The notes below the pieces were generated by a model that worked only from the letters and a program-made list of their open reading frames with translations, did no database searches and had not been told where the DNA came from. From contig JBBPUQ010000005.1 of assembly GCA_038501195.1 (NCBI GenBank), positions 3,658,001 through 3,722,000 of the forward strand: a DNA stretch of 64,000 nt. The letters run 5' to 3'. Shown piece after piece: positions 48,795 to 60,359 of this stretch. Each line of letters begins with the position of its first letter. Position 1 is the stretch's first letter. A program made the translations under genes and the position numbers. The DNA comes from Nemania diffusa. Taxonomy: Eukaryota; Ascomycota; Sordariomycetes; Xylariales; Xylariaceae.

Positions 48795-50566
48795 AAGGAA
48801 GCCCACGAAGCCACAGCAACCAAGCTTGCACGACACAATGAAATTGACGACCCGCTTTCGTTGGTGGCAAAGTCCACTCAACCAGTCTAACCACGGCGGG
48901 CCCTGTGCTGGTTTATGAATAATGATGGTCCTACAACCTGCCAATAAATCTTGCCAGCACCGTTTATCGATGCACTTTCAAAGACGGCGTTTCATGGCGT
49001 TACTGGCGTTTGGTGGTATCCTCGCGCTTCTCGTTTCCACCTGATACCTGCCTCTGGCACTCATCTTCTTTCTCACTCCATCTATACCTCCTAGCGCGCC
49101 TTTGCTCAACCCGTCCGCTTTTCACGGACGGGTTGCGGGGATAGCGGCTTGAGAGTTTGCTTTAGTTGTATCTCACTGGCAGAGAGTTCGAGGCGGATTG
49201 TCTGATTTAGCTGGAGGAGGTATAGTCCGAACTTTTAGTACGGCTTCTTTATTGTTTGCTTTCTTTATATGGCCGATGAGCTCATCATGTCTATACTAGC
49301 TAGGCTACAACGGGTATTCTATCGATTAGGCGTCTTGAAAAGGCGAATTGGTTATTTTGCTTCTTGAATCGGTAGGTGGGAGGTTCGGCGGCCGTTCAGC
49401 AGGAGGTGGGTGGGTGGTACGACGGACATGAGCTGATGAGGCCAGCGAAATGCGCACGGAGATGTTGCATGCACTCGGGTGGAACGGACGGCGGTTTGGG
49501 GCTGGGTGGTCTGGTGGATTCGATAGCGGAACTGGAATATACTGCTTGCAACTTTTTCCCCTCTACATCCGATGTCAAGTCCTTGTCCTTCCCTCTTATA
49601 ATCCCGGGTTTAGGCCATCGTGAGTATGGTGTTAAATGGTGAGGCATTTCCCTCTGTTTATATCTTGATGCCTTCATTTGATACTATCTAAATAAGCCAG
49701 CTCATGCGCTCCTAGATTTTCTCAATACCCCTAGCTTTTGTTATCAATGTCTCCCGGCTTTGGTCGGGTACTCTGCTAAATGAGTTGCGCTAATTAACTG
49801 TTGTTTATAACGAATTAGCGAAGCCCTGAAGCTACAACTATTGTCTAGCGCCCTTCGATGGTCTCTACTCATCATAGGTACAGCAGAAATACACCAATTC
49901 CGCGAAAATAATGATCACCTTGCTACTGATTGCTGTTGAGCGTGAAATGGAAAGCTATGTTCGAGTATAAAACGATGTATATGCGCGATCTGGTATTGGC
50001 CGAACAGAGCGAATTTCGCTGTTTCCCAGGCTCTGTATTTTTGCCCTAGCATTACTCGTCTACGTGACACATAGATCAAGGTATTAAACAATAGTCAATA
50101 AATATCTTACTTCGTATTCTACACCTCCCTAGTTTCCTCATTATTACCCCGCCGCCTCACCGTCGCCCAGGTTTAGTATCGAGTAGGCAGGTTAGGTAAT
50201 GGTTACTATTTTTACTCGTCTGCCAGTAAAGTGACTATAAACTTGCACGCTCGCCAGCCGACCCATCTCGTAGTGGGATGCAGAATACAAGGTGGAATCC
50301 GTACACCCGACGACAAGTACAACCAAGTGCAACGACAAAGAAGAGTAAGAATCCCCGAACGCCCCTTTTTAAAAAAACGCCGCCGTATGTGGTGGGCTTG
50401 CGGTGCCCTGCACTGGGTATGATGATGATAATGAGTTCCCTTTGAACTCGAAGTCCATGCCACCGTCTACCCTTTATCGCCTATTCTATAACCCGCTTGG
50501 CCAAATCGACTTACTCCCTTAAGACGTTTTGTCTTTCGCATATCTGCGATGTTGGTATCCTTCTCT
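48795..50566. other. convergent intergenic spacer
   Basis: About 1.8 kb between the GTT3-like (+) and DUF3405 (-) genes. It contains the perfect hairpin at 49107-49135. Frames near 49376-49677 and 50212-50463 have no recognisable features. Confidence 0.5.
49107..49135. other. perfect 11-bp hairpin
   Basis: Arms CAACCCGTCCG and CGGACGGGTTG are exactly complementary around a 7-nt loop CTTTTCA. It lies 313 nt after the GTT3-like stop codon and could sit in that transcript's 3' UTR or mark its end. Function unknown. Confidence 0.7.
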
Positions 50567-53160
50567 TTAGTCTTCTCTCTCGACCGGGTCTTCCCACTTG
50601 ATAGGGTGCACAAGCATGCTTCGGAGACAGAGCCGCCCGGTATTAGCGGGATCCTGTTCTTCTTCTCGTCCACCGCGCATAGCACCCTCGCCCGCCCGGC
50701 CGCCGTTCTCGCCTCGGCCGTCCATCTGGGCATAGCCGAGCCATCGCCTCCACAACAACCCGGCAAACTCGCTGTTATAGTACCAAGTAGTACCTTTATG
50801 ATTGTGTTCATTATTGAGGTCGAATGGAGAGCCGTGACCACCAGTAGTATGACCTTTGCCGCCATTGAAAGCTTTGTCGATTGCCTTCTGAGGCCAATTG
50901 CGATCAATGAACACAGGGTGGGGCGCAAACACGGCTTTTAAACCATGATGGAACGCCATGGTAGATGGGAACATCTCACTGAACATGCTGTGGTGAAGGC
51001 GCCAGGTTTCCTCGTGCATGACTAAGAGTAGGCGGCGGGACAGACGGGAGGCTGTGACGATGGAGCACCTGCGTGGTGGTTTTGGCAGTGCTGTATGGTA
51101 ACCGGTCACATCCCCAGCGAAAACCCAGCCAGACTCGTCAGCATCGAAGAGCGGATTCAAGGTGACAAGGTCAGCCTCCTCTCCAACGCCACACTGAGAC
51201 AATTCGGATCCGCTGGCGCAGCTAGCCGGCAGGAAGTTCTCGCCTTGAGTGAGAGCCATTTTACCGGCGAAAGTTACTGGGCCGAGTATTGGTCGCTTGT
51301 TTGACGATTGGATTTCGGTGTTGACAAGCGCGGTGAAGTTTTCCCACGTACCGTGTAGACCGGGGATGTAGTATTTAGCTGACCGCTCCCAAGCACCAAC
51401 TCTGCTCTGTTTCGCGCCCCATTTGCCGAGTCGATCGAAAAGCTCGTAGTAAGACCCTGTCCAACGCATATCCATCTCCCAGTTCCAGAAATGTTCGTAT
51501 TCGGGGTGCATGACCGCGAAATGTTGTAGGGGCATGTGTGCTGATCGATACACTCCATGAATATCACCATTGGATGGATTTTCGAACGTTTCGCCGAAGT
51601 TGCCGGGATAGAAGAGCTTCATTTGTGCTTCTGACCATAGGGTGCAGAGCCCATGGAATTCTGCTGGGACGTTAGACTCGATGATCTCTTGGGCTGTTCC
51701 TGAATCGGCCCATATGGGAGCATTATTATCTCGGACATGCAAGAGGAAATGCACATCATACTCGCCGCCCGACTGTAGATTTAGCTCGGAAATCATAGCG
51801 CGGAAATTTAGTACCGCATGGGCAGTCCATTTAAAACCGACATAGGTACGCACCACAATGGCGGTACGATGCAACTTCTTGCGGCCAGTTGATGCGAGCT
51901 CCGCGTCTCGTGTCTCGTTACCAGTGAAGAACCGGTCTTGGTTAGAACTGAAGCACTGAGCTTGCGCTTCACCCCAGTTCACGTCATTCCAGTTGATTTG
52001 GCCTGACTGTTCCCAAACGGTCTCGCTGCCCTCGCTTTCGGTGTCTAGAGACTCGCTAACTCCCCCACGATCCAAGCTGTACCCGAGGCCATAAGGACCA
52101 TACCGACCAAACCGGTCAAAGCAAACATCGTCTCGTAGCCCTAGAGCCTCATGTGATCCTATAGCCGCCTCGGGTTGCCCCTGAACAAGCCCGCGATAAG
52201 CATATAGGTCGGGAACCAGCACCTTTTTATCTTTGTCGATGTAGCAGGGTTTCACATGTACGTAATTCCTTCGCCATTCATTGGAGTTGTAGTCCGGTTG
52301 AGGTCGGTAAATAGCCGGCTCCGGTATCTTGGTATGGTGGGGTATTGGAGTTAGTTCAGAGGGATTGGGGATGGATAGCCTTGGATATTCGGGCTTGTAC
52401 TCGGACGGTTGCACTAAAGCTCTCAACCCTCTGTAGTAACTATCGAGACTATTGGATTTGGGTAAGTATTGATATTCTATTTCAAGCTAAAAGTAGATTG
52501 CATCACTTACTGCTTATATTTAAGCCACCTAGGACCGTCGGTGTCATCGTCCTGACTGATGTCTTCCTCTAGGTGGACGACAACGTTCTGAGGTATGTCG
52601 TTCTTGAGTTCGATCTTTGGTGCGACCTTGGGTGTATTATTAGGAATATTAGGGGGCTTGTTATTAGGCGTGTCGCCGGGTATGCTATTGGGCGGGATGT
52701 TGGGACTATCTTCGGATGTGTCATTGGGGGCGTCGTTTGGGGTATCTTTGACGAAGACATCCTCCACTACATCAACTTGAAGCCCGAGTATAACCTCATG
52801 AACGGCTTCCTGCTGTGCAGCATCCACAGCGACACTGTCTTGGTTTTGGAATACGATATTTTCGGCGGTAATGGGCTTTCCTTGGATCAAGCCCTTGCTA
52901 CCGTGCACTATGTGTAGGACATTCCGGGATTGAGTGGTCAGGCGGGGGTCGAAAAGAACCACCGCCAGAAGAGCAAAAATGCTGATAGTCCATATAACAA
53001 CTCGGCGATAGAGACAGTGACCTAGGAGTGCCTTCACCTGGAATTTGGGTCTGGGTTTTGTGTTGGTATGTGTAGGCAAGCAAGTGTCGCTTTTGCGAGC
53101 TATTGCGGTTGAGAAGGAGCCGGATTTCCGTATCACGAAGCCTGAGATCTTGTCGATCAT
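50567..53160 (-). CDS. DUF3405 family type II membrane protein
   Basis: Coding order 53160..52511 and 52448..50567 (843 aa), junction CA|T within KYK-H-LDSYYRGLRALVQ; donor GTAAGT, acceptor CCAATAG. A short cytoplasmic N-terminus is followed by one helix (VVIWTISIFALLAVVLF, about residues 53-70), a disordered Pro/Asn/Asp-rich stem (NDTSEDSPNIPPNSIPGDTP), and the large DUF3405 domain: RTAIVVRTYVGFKWTAHAVL, YDVHFLLHVRDNN, HPEYEHFWNWEMDMRWTGSY, LVTLNPLFDADESGW, HEETWRLHHSMFSEMFPSTM. The shape and DxD-like NWEMDMR motif suggest a Golgi glycosyltransferase, but that is inference; the family has no assigned reaction. The C-terminal end is Gly/Arg/Glu-rich. Family call firm. Confidence 0.9.
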
Positions 53161-56100
53161 TGTTGCTGCGCATATGATTCAGGCTTGGCGTGCTATTGAG
53201 CAAGATGCATCACAGGCGTTACCCATAAATAGAATCAAGTGCCTCAGGACCATGAGGATCGAGGCTCACGCAAGCAGAGAAGAAAGCCGATTGTTAAGAT
53301 TGTAAGGTTACCGAGGATTGCTGGGGCCGAAGGGTAAAGTAATAATCCAGCAGGAACAGTGTTTGGCCGCGAGTCTAGCCTGGCATTGAGGTCTAAACGA
53401 CGCAACACAATCGGTGATACAAGAGGGACGTGTAAATTACAAAGACCGAAGCACGGAAGAAAAGTAGTGTTACAAAAGAATCGGGCTTGATCAGGGCGAA
53501 CGATGACTTCGTCGGCAGGACGGGGGGTGGATTAGGTCGGGGATAGGCAAGCAAAAGCTGTGCCCACCAAAGCTGGATTTATGCCGAGCTGGCACTTGCG
53601 CGTCTGCGTACGTAGACTTAACCTTTGCTGAGGGCAGAAATAAGCGTGGCGTTGGTCTCAACTATAACTTATCGCCGCTGCTGTTGCTGTAGGCAGGTAT
53701 TGGTGTGGATGGGACTCGGCACCTGGCCAACGAAGGAGGGAACGCCTGTCTTTTGAGCGCACCCGTGAAGACAACCCTGGAAATAATAGAATTATGTAAT
53801 TATTGCGAACCTGAAAATGAAAGATTAAAAGGAGGGTGAGTGCTCGGATATGACACGAGGGTCCGTTGGCGATTAGTATAGAGGAGAGGTAGAGTAGAGT
53901 GCCAGAATCAACAGTAGTCAACAATGAGCATACATAAATAAGGGAATGTAGGGAGAGGTAGTTGGATTGGGACCTCTCACTGACGTTACGTGACTAGGTC
54001 GTAGATCAGTATAGAGGCAGCAAGCACAACGTGTTTCTGACGCTATCTAGCCTGTTACGCTACCCTGCTGCCATGTATGCTGCTAGGAAGGCAGGCAGGT
54101 TTGTTCTATACTTTTCTTTGGTAATGTTTTTTGCTGGTTCAGATAAGTGAGAGCATAGCTGTCTGTACCTGTATGTATGTCGTGGTGAATAAGTCAGTAT
54201 ACCTCGGCGGTGTATACTGCACAGTGTGTGATTAATTATATGCTAGACACGCTGAGAAAGAAAGGGACCACCATTCACTACTATGTAAGTACAACACTGG
54301 GTCAAGACAAATGAGTGCAAAGAACCAATTGACGATCTCTAATAGAAAATAGGTTTGGATTTTCGCTCCTCAAACATGGATCCCTGCCTTTCGTTCGAGC
54401 GCACTTATGTGTCTAGGGTATATCATCGTGTGCTTATATGGGCTATGGACGCGCAATTGCATTCTGGAACCTCCATTGTGTTGGAACTTTGTCGGCACAC
54501 CGGTGATCTTTAACGGCCCTAGGCCTCTGCCTTGCCTATGCACCACCTAAGTACTATGCTACCTTGCCCTACGCAGCACAGTCACATATAACTAATAGTA
54601 GGTATAAGTGTAAGTAGAGATGTGATGTATGATATCTACCTAAGGAACGGTAGAATACCTCGGCTTAAAATCCGAAGCTCAAGGGTGTTTGCTATGTATA
54701 ACAAGTATTCCTACATGCCCTAAATGTTTAAAAGTACCCAAAGGGGACGTTCTAGGGCCAATCCTCTCTTAGTATTGGACAGCATAGAGCGTGCCTAGAC
54801 TCGGTACTTACTTATACCTCTCTAGAATTGGAAGTAGCCACCTAGGATACCTATTTTTCTACAAGGGGTCGAACCCCACTATTTGATAATAAAGTTGCTT
54901 TGTGGAGAGGCAGACTTGACATTGTAAGAGCATTCCCTTTACCACGCGCCTTGATTCAACGTGCCTATGGTGATTACAGTGCATTCTAGCTACATACATA
55001 CTGTATTAGGATACTCATGTACCCAAGGGTATTGTGCATAACAGCTGTAGAAATACCTCTTGATAACCAGGCGTATGTGTCTGCAAAGTTTATATAGCTC
55101 CCCTGCACCCAGCTAAGTACCTATACAAGTAGAAGCAAATGGCAGTAGCTTCGGCCTTCAACGTACATATTTTATAAAAGCATTGCGCAAGGAAGGGATG
55201 ATTTTGATAGAAGCCTGAGACTATTACTGTGTAGTATAGTACTAGTACCTTGTTGATGTTTTACTGTACGAGGATAGTTCGAGTGATGCGGTCTACCGAT
55301 TTCAGACAGGTTAATCTTGTCTATGAATTTGTTTCAGATTTCTCTAGCCATGCAACAATTCAACTACCTACGTCATAGCTTAACGAAGCACCCGTTAGCC
55401 CTACCTAAGGTAGGTACGTTAGGTACTTGCCTAAGGAGGCAAGTTACTGAAAGCACAAAACAACCCAAACCTTCGAGTCACACGGGTTTTAAAATTATTT
55501 CATTTCATTGCTACTACATATCATAACCTGAAGCAGCTTGATTTCGAAATCTTAGCCTTAGTAGGAAGTATGGTAAAGGACATAAAATAATTTTTTTCCT
55601 GATGTACTTAGGTTTGTATGATCTAAGATTCTAAGTGTACATATATCCGAATATGATGCAGGTCTTCATTTAAAATCGGCTTGCCAAGCATGAAACGCCC
55701 CTGGGGGATCGGCCATTAGCGTGTTGTTTTCGGTTAACTTAGTACCATCTGTGGGTAGCCAAGATAGCCCCATGTCCCTATAAGCCGATACCTATTAAGG
55801 CTAGCATAGGTAGTCTACTATTGTGATGAACAGATCTTCAATACTCAGAGCATAATCATGAGTATTGCTCGCGCAAAAATATTATCTAGCTACCTCATAT
55901 AGAGAGGGAGTACTGCTATGTTTGTAGAACGAAAAGGAAAGAAGCGCGAGTAACTACATGTCTTCGAAGGTTTATAGTTTATGATGTTTTCACGTTTTAC
56001 GCTGGCAAGTTTGGGTTGGTTAAAATATTCTATCCCTTTAACTGCCCACTCGGCACCGCTACATAAATAGTGGAACAGCGGGGATTCTCGCATAACTAAA

Positions 56101-58259
56101 TACTGCAAGATAGTCCAATGAAATCACAGTGTTTGGCTCGGGTAATTGTTTTATTGGTATATCTTGCATATGCAGAATGCCCCGTTATTCCACTATTTAT
56201 GTAGCGGTGCCGAGTGGGCAGTTAAAGGGATAGAACCTGAGCATCTATATGTACCTCTAATCCATATGTTTATGTAGGTTACCTATACTCATTTACCAAC
56301 GGTACGGTACCATGCAAAATGTTTACATCAGTGTAACTCGAGCATGTTTTTAGTGTTCAGAGGCACATACTTGGGCACTAGACTTGCACATATATATAGC
56401 ATATGTAGGTAGGTACTTGAAATCGTCTGCTACTTAGTCGACAGGGTGCCCCCGTGTAAGTATACCTATTTACACCTCTCTAGAAAGTAGTACTTATCTA
56501 CTAGTTACCAGTACTCTAACTCTACGCTCAATCAGAATCTATTGCTTCTATCAATCATTTAGAAAGGCTTGAGGCTTTAATCTAGCACCGGCACATGACT
56601 TGTAAGACTTAACTATCGCGTTGTAGCCCTAGGCTCAGGGTGGGGGCCGAAGAGGGGCCGGTCCCCTATCGATGCTGTCATGTCCTATGATGTGCGAGCA
56701 TCAGCGCAGCCAACATTCCGTCCCAAATGCACGTCAAGTCCAGATATCAGGCCACTGTACAATTTTGTGCGGTATGGATAATCTCGATGAACTGATCTAT
56801 GCTTAACAGGAAAAACCTAAGCATGATCGGGTATGCATCTGGAACTACAAGCTGAGGTTGATACTCATCGACTAATACCTAGCAGAAGTGAGGCTCGATT
56901 CAAACTGGAATTAAGCAGCCCCGAACACCGCATGACAGGCTGTGCACCGATCATCAACCCTTGGAGTGTGTCGGAATCTCGTCTGATAGTACATGCAGAT
57001 CCGGCCCGTCTACGTGAAACAGGACATTACACCGGATTCTACTGCCGCGTATCGAATCGGAATACGTGGGTCTTGCTATATGACAGAGTATTAACGTATT
57101 ATTTGGATGAATAAGTAATCATACGGTCTGAATCTCGTAGTGCGTATTGCCTTTCGTATCTATTGTAAATCGCAACATAGAGTAGATAAGGTATCTATAA
57201 AAATAAATAGAAGTAAAATAAATAATAAAAGCTGACGTCATTTCTAAATCCTGCATTCAAAAAAGATTTTCGTACAGAAGCCGATTAGGTATCGTATTAG
57301 ATACCTATGTAGATATAACCTAACCTCGTATCAACCACAATTCCATTCCTTGTCCTCCATGTTCGCCTATAATTTGTGAGTGAAGCCTTTCATACAAATT
57401 CTATCATCGATTTTTTTACCTCGAATCCCGCACCTCAAGTTGATAATTATGCAATAATGTTCAGTGCTTCGCGCGACGAGACAGCTGTGCCGGGACTCGC
57501 CGGAGCTTAGCTACCGGAGCCTGCAAGACAGGCAATCAATCATGGGGGCAATCGGGCCACTACAGCGAGCATTCTTCCAATGAACTGTTCAACACATCGC
57601 CGACGTAGTTTACTTGAATGAGACAGCCTTTCTTGGCGCTACCGTTTGAGGGTCGGCGGAGACTCCGTAGACCACGCGCATAACACGGTTCGCGCTACCT
57701 CTCGACAGGTCACAGGTCACAGATCACAGCGCACCCTGACCTACGTTGGTCGCTGGTACGCTGGTACGCTCCTGAACTCTGTGCTCTATGAGAAGGTAAG
57801 ACTTGGGTCGTAATACGTGCTGTATTTCAGACGAAACATGCAGTGCTACTTCCAATTCTGCCCTCGTATTAATGAATCTCATCTAGATCTAGTAGATAGC
57901 TAGACATGCATCTGTCGATTGTGTCCCCCTCACCGGACAACCACGTAAAGTCCCGGACCCTGCAGAACCCGGAGGTGGCCAGCATCCATCCATCTCGTGA
58001 TACTTTTTGGCCAAAGAGTCTAATATTGATTAACACCACTAAGAGTACGCGGCCACTGCCACTCTGACGGCAATGTGCATACCCAACCTTCATTTTGCAA
58101 AGGGTATCCCAGCACTCCTTATACTTAGTGCATATAGCACCAGATTTTCTCTTCCGATACTCATTTTGTCAAGTGCTGGCGTCGTCATCACTATCTTATT
58201 CCGGCCTGCCGCAATTGCGCAACCACGGCCGGTAAGTTAGTGTCGGCCGCTGCCACCCT
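53161..58259. other. gene-poor region (5.1 kb) with one MITE
   Basis: The largest stretch without a recognisable gene. It includes the upstream side of the DUF3405 gene, a MITE at 56033-56230 and numerous TAGGTA/TACCTA words (54535-54660, 54845, 55405-55430, 56405-56420, 57285-57320). Frames such as 56833-57114 (93 codons) lack motifs and are not called. Confidence 0.5.
56033..56230. mobile_element. MITE (198 bp) with long TIRs and TA target duplication
   Basis: The ends are perfect inverted repeats over about 43 bp, starting TCCCTTTAACTGCCCACTCG and running through GCACCGCTACATAAATAGTGG, then about three quarters identical for another 18 bp. TA lies directly outside on both sides (56031-56032 and 56231-56232). 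Only about 80 bp separates the arms, so the element can fold almost end to end. No coding capacity. The near-perfect arms suggest a fairly recent copy that escaped RIP. Confidence 0.9.
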
Positions 58260-60359
58260 CTACAATTCCGACTTATTCACAGTCTCGTCCTGGTGAGTCG
58301 GGTTATTGGTGGAATCATGTGAATCGCGGTTGTTCTTCTTCTCCAGCTCCCGTAATTTCTTAATCTTGTGCTTGGCATCGATATTGTCCCTCCACTGTTT
58401 CCCGTAGCGGATCGACAGATACGTGCACAAAGTGCCCCCTAGCAGGAAAAAGGTGCTGACGGTTGAGAACCACCCCACGCCAATTGTTTCAATCGCCGGT
58501 AGCACAGTGGCCGTCGCTAAGCACCCAAAAAGGTATCGCATTGCGTAATTGCCAGCGATGACTTCGGCCCCACGCCCGCTCATAACATCCAGACAGTAGG
58601 TATTGAGCGACGGGAAGCAAAAGAGCTGAGCGAAGCCCTGCAGGAAGAGGACAATCACCGTCAGTGGGATGCCACCGGCGTCCTTCTCTACACACCATCC
58701 GTAGATGATGACGCTCCCAGGTATCACAATCCCTATAAATGGTAGCGCCGAGTACAGGCGGTCTTCGGGGATCCGAACGCCACGTTTACGGATGTATAGC
58801 TTCACAATGTAATCCGCATACCGCCCACCTACGAATGTACCCGCGAGATATCCAAATCCAGGAGCTAAGTAAAAGAGACCACCTTCTAGTGGGCTTGTCA
58901 GGTGATATCGCGGATTTAAGACGTATCGAATGGGGGTCAGAATGCTGTACATGTTCCATACGAGCGACGAACTGGCGAGACCCGTCAAAAGGAAATCTAG
59001 AAAAAGGCTAGGTTAGCGAATGCTTACACGTCACTAAGCCATTGTATATGACTTTCTCAAAAAGACCGAACTCATCTCTGTCTTGCTAAAAGGTGCTACT
59101 AGGCAATACATACTCGGATATTCGAACAGCTTCAGCACAGCCCAAGGGTTAAGCATGGAAGCTAGTTCACGGCCCTTTTCACGCCCGCTATAGCCTTGGA
59201 GATCATCTAACTTCTTATGGAAGATTGTCTCTGGCATCAGGAAGTAAATGCCAATAGTCGCAAGGCCGGCAAGGGCTGTTTGTAACCAAAAGATCACACG
59301 CCACGATGTATACGTTACGATGAGGCCACCGAGGAAAGGTCCGAACGCCGGACCTATAAGCGTGCCTGACATAAACCAGCCGGTTGCTGTACCGCGCTCT
59401 GTAGGGCGGTATATATCACTATGTCGAGATGTGTTAGGATATATTTCTACTTACGTGGCTCCGCCGTCGTTGAGGAGGCAAGTATAATCCTTGCACGGTA
59501 AAGATAGAGAGGTGCGTTGCGACTTACCTGATAACAGCTGCTCCATTCAGCAGGAAGGACGTTCCCAGAAACGCCGTGAACAAGCGGAAGAAGAAGAAAG
59601 CTGCGAGATTTGGCGCGAGCGCCGTCGCGATGCTCGTAAGTACGAAACCAGCACCTGTGATGAGAGAGATCTGAGTGACCTCTGAGTTAGTATGTTGTCT
59701 TCGACGGATTTGTCAATTAGGCACTCACTGATCTGCGGCCGCTGTCACGCTTAGAGTCAGTAACGATATCTCGACACGACAGGGGTAAAAAGAAGATGCC
59801 TCTTAGGATTACTTACTAAACTTGGCTCATTGGTCCCCAGAAAATCGGCGATAATCCCATGAACAAGAGGTAAAGTGCATTCACGAGATTCACGATCGAA
59901 CCAGTCGTGCTGTATTCCGTGGCGACTTCCGGCGTGGCTGCCAGCACCGACGTACTCGAAACTGGCGAGAGAAACCCGCAGAAAGATACCAGAACGAGGA
60001 TGATGGCTATAATATCGGGTTAGTGCCATATGAACGTATAACGGGAGATTGGTAAGTCTGTCAATGTACTCACTCTTTCGGTGCGCTGGCAACTTATCGT
60101 AGAACACATCCGGGATCTCGATGATGGAGTCAACGGGCTGAATAGGGGCATCGCCCATGGCCGAGTGCTTCGTCGAGCACCTCTCGAGCCTCTCTTGCTG
60201 ATTTACGTCATTTATGTCATCGTCGTCACCTGAGGAGTTATTATATCGAGACGAGTCGCTGTCACGACTGCTGCTACTGCTCTTTCGGACTGCATGGTCC
60301 GCCTTTTCGTCGTCAATGGGCTCACGTGAGCTTAGAACAGTGGTGTTGAACTCAGACAT
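58260..60359 (-). CDS. MFS transporter, DHA1 (multidrug-type) family
   Basis: Coding order 60359..60074, 60006..59817, 59741..59729, 59679..59528, 59418..59114, 58996..58260 (560 aa). The six exons rebuild a continuous 12-helix protein: hydrophilic Ser/Asp-rich N-terminus (about 95 aa), SFCGFLSPVSSTSVLAATPE, FWGPMSQVYGRRS, ALAPNLAAFFFFRLFTAFLG, GAAVISDIYRPTERGTATGW, SGTLIGPAFGPFLGG, EYPNFLLTGLASSSLVWNMY, and FCFPSLNTYCLDVMSGRG. The third coding exon is only 13 nt and carries the GRR of MFS motif A; the flanking introns (75 and 49 nt) have good GT..AG sites and a TACTAAC branch. The C-terminus is charged. Proton-drug antiporters of this type export drugs, organic acids or polyamines; substrate unknown. 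Confidence 0.88.
59729..59741 (-). other. 13-nt micro-exon of the MFS gene
   Basis: Reads C GGC CGC AGA TCA on the coding strand, completing Tyr and adding Gly-Arg-Arg-Ser. Flanked upstream by GTGACAG and downstream by GTGAGT. Reading through gives an immediate in-frame stop. Confidence 0.75.

Noticed and set aside
52573..52917. Hydrophobic Gly/Ile-rich plus-strand frames
   Set aside because: Antisense of the Pro/Asn/Asp-rich stem of the DUF3405 protein.
54864..54878. GGGGTCGAACCCC, resembling a tRNA T-arm
   Set aside because: Too short for a 5-bp stem with 7-nt loop; no matching A-box, anticodon arm or acceptor stem around it.
56833..57114. 93-aa plus-strand frame with ATG
   Set aside because: No recognisable motif, no splice or codon-bias support, and it lies in a gene-poor region; could be a lineage-specific gene but not supportable.
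59682..59683. First AG in CTCAGAG as acceptor for MFS exon 4
   Set aside because: It adds two bases and destroys the frame; the AG two bases later gives VTQISLITGAGF.
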